Part shown: in pieces, positions 5,893 through 6,263 of the stretch
Layout: the number at the start of each line of letters is the position of its first letter
How positions within the stretch are numbered: position 1 is the first letter of the stretch
Assembly: GCA_029939545.1 (NCBI GenBank)
Contig: JAOZSS010000144.1
Coordinates: 1-6,263 of the forward strand
DNA: 6,263 nucleotides
Origin: Kiritimatiellia bacterium
Lineage (GTDB): Bacteria; Verrucomicrobiota; Kiritimatiellia; UBA8416; JABMPJ01
Direction: 5' to 3'
Position numbers and translations under genes: made by a program
Notes under the pieces: generated by a model
Databases searched by the model: none
What the model saw: only the letters and a program-made list of their open reading frames with translations
What the model was told of the DNA's origin: nothing

Positions 5893-5895
5893 AGA

Positions 5896-6123
5896 CGGAA
5901 TCGCGTTCTTCTTGGTGTAGGCGTTAACCCAGCTCAGATACTCATCGGTACGTTTTCGGAGCGTTTCCTTGCTGATGCAGTCCACTTGCTTTACAGTCCG
6001 AAAGAAGTAAACAAGATTTTCGGGTCGCGATAATGTGGAAAGGTATCCGTTGATCACAACGCGATCAAAGCAGTGATAAGTAAAACGAATTGAACGGCGA
6101 AAGAGTCGGACGAGCTTTTCCAT
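5896..6123 (-). pseudogene. Truncated 5' fragment of a transposase-like multicopy gene
   Basis: Leftward frame from ATG at 6121-6123, with AAAGGA eight bases upstream of the ATG. Seventy-six residues look like genuine protein: MEKLVRLFRRSIRFTYHCFD, then RVVINGYLSTLSRPENLVYFF, then KETLRKRTDEYLSWVNAY (shown in pieces), ending at NAIP. I associate this opening with a large family of several-hundred-residue proteins, often multicopy and labelled hypothetical or transposase-like, that begin in the same way; this is from memory. After P76 the frame enters the 5851-5892 hairpin and then runs antisense to the NifX copy 3 gene, so the rest of the protein is missing. The frame also reads upstream of the ATG as far as 6222 (NLEPLNLEP), which is only the translation of short repeats. 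An intact 76-residue protein is unlikely. Confidence 0.6.
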
Positions 6124-6178
6124 CGGCTTTTCCTTTGGTTTATATCTGCCACCCCATTGTGGGGCGGAAAAGCCGATG
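6121..6178 (-). promoter_or_regulatory. Inverted repeat that buries the start codon of the transposase-like fragment
   Basis: CATCGGCTTTTCC (6121-6133) and GGAAAAGCCGATG (6166-6178) are perfect 13-bp reverse complements. In leftward mRNA the 3' arm contains the ATG (6121-6123) and part of the ribosome site, so the start would be paired in a stem; a smaller hairpin, CCCCA-TTG-TGGGG (6152-6164), lies inside the loop. Sequestering the start is a known way for insertion elements to block translation from read-through transcripts (IS10, IS50). Applying it here is inference. Confidence 0.55.
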
Positions 6179-6193
6179 GATTCAACGTCAGAA

Positions 6194-6227
6194 GGTTCCA
6201 AATTCAGGGGTTCAAGGTTCAAAGGTT
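6194..6227. repeat. Short GGTTCAA direct repeats
   Basis: Two exact tandem GGTTCAA heptamers (6209-6222) are preceded by a degenerate GGTTCCAA (6194-6201) and followed by AGGTTTTTT. Beyond them, to the window end, I see no gene or clear promoter. Confidence 0.45.
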
Positions 6228-6263
6228 TTTTGGATGAGATGATGAAAATTGAACGGTTTGAAG

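Noticed and set aside
5683..5895. Continuation of the leftward transposase-like frame past the hairpin
   Set aside because: It is antisense to NifX copy 3 and loses all resemblance to the family after residue 76.
6179..6222. N-terminal extension of the leftward fragment (NLEPLNLEP...)
   Set aside because: It is a translation of GGTTCAA-type repeats; ATG 6123 has the ribosome site.

Overview
The window is bacterial, compactly organised and of moderate to slightly high GC. It contains an operon of the type found mainly in strict anaerobes: MinD-family ATPases with built-in ferredoxin modules plus several NifX-type (dinitrogenase Fe-Mo cofactor biosynthesis fold) proteins. The same kind of gene set forms the orange protein (ORP) cluster of Desulfovibrio and occurs widely in Desulfobacterota and uncultured anaerobic lineages. 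The species cannot be fixed from the sequence. No rRNA, tRNA or CRISPR array was seen.

Left part (1-1830): the 3' end of a type IIG restriction-modification enzyme (TaqI/Eco57I-like target-recognition end), whose stop codon overlaps the start of a Bro-N/DinD-like protein. This is a defence or mobile module transcribed rightward. Its second gene contains a perfect 13-bp inverted repeat.

Regulatory gap (1831-2189): about 360 bp without a convincing intact gene. It holds two 16-bp sites (TTGCG-N5-GCAACC) exactly 32 bp apart, then a textbook sigma-54 -24/-12 promoter (TGGCACG-N4-ATGC) and a strong ribosome binding site. Together these look like tandem activator sites plus a sigma-54 promoter for the operon that follows.

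Operon (2190-5837), all rightward: (1) a thioredoxin-fold protein in which both cysteines of the CXXC site are replaced (WDSGS); (2) a NifX-family protein; (3) a small Gly/Arg-rich DUF5320 protein; (4) a 610-residue fusion of two MinD-type ATPases, each with a two-cluster ferredoxin insert; (5) and (6) two more NifX-family proteins. Genes 1-4 overlap or nearly abut. A 115-bp gap with two stem-loops separates the last two genes. The likely theme is ATP- and redox-dependent handling or insertion of Fe-S or Mo-containing clusters, with the NifX-fold proteins as cluster carriers. The substrate and final target cannot be told from the sequence.

Right end (5838-6263): a long hairpin follows the last gene. 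It abuts the broken end of a leftward gene fragment of which only 76 N-terminal residues remain, probably from a multicopy transposase-like family. The fragment's start codon lies inside a perfect 13-bp inverted repeat, and short GGTTCAA direct repeats lie upstream.

The best candidates for something new are the fused double ATPase with four predicted [4Fe-4S] clusters, the cysteine-less thioredoxin at the head of the operon, and the sigma-54/tandem-site control region.
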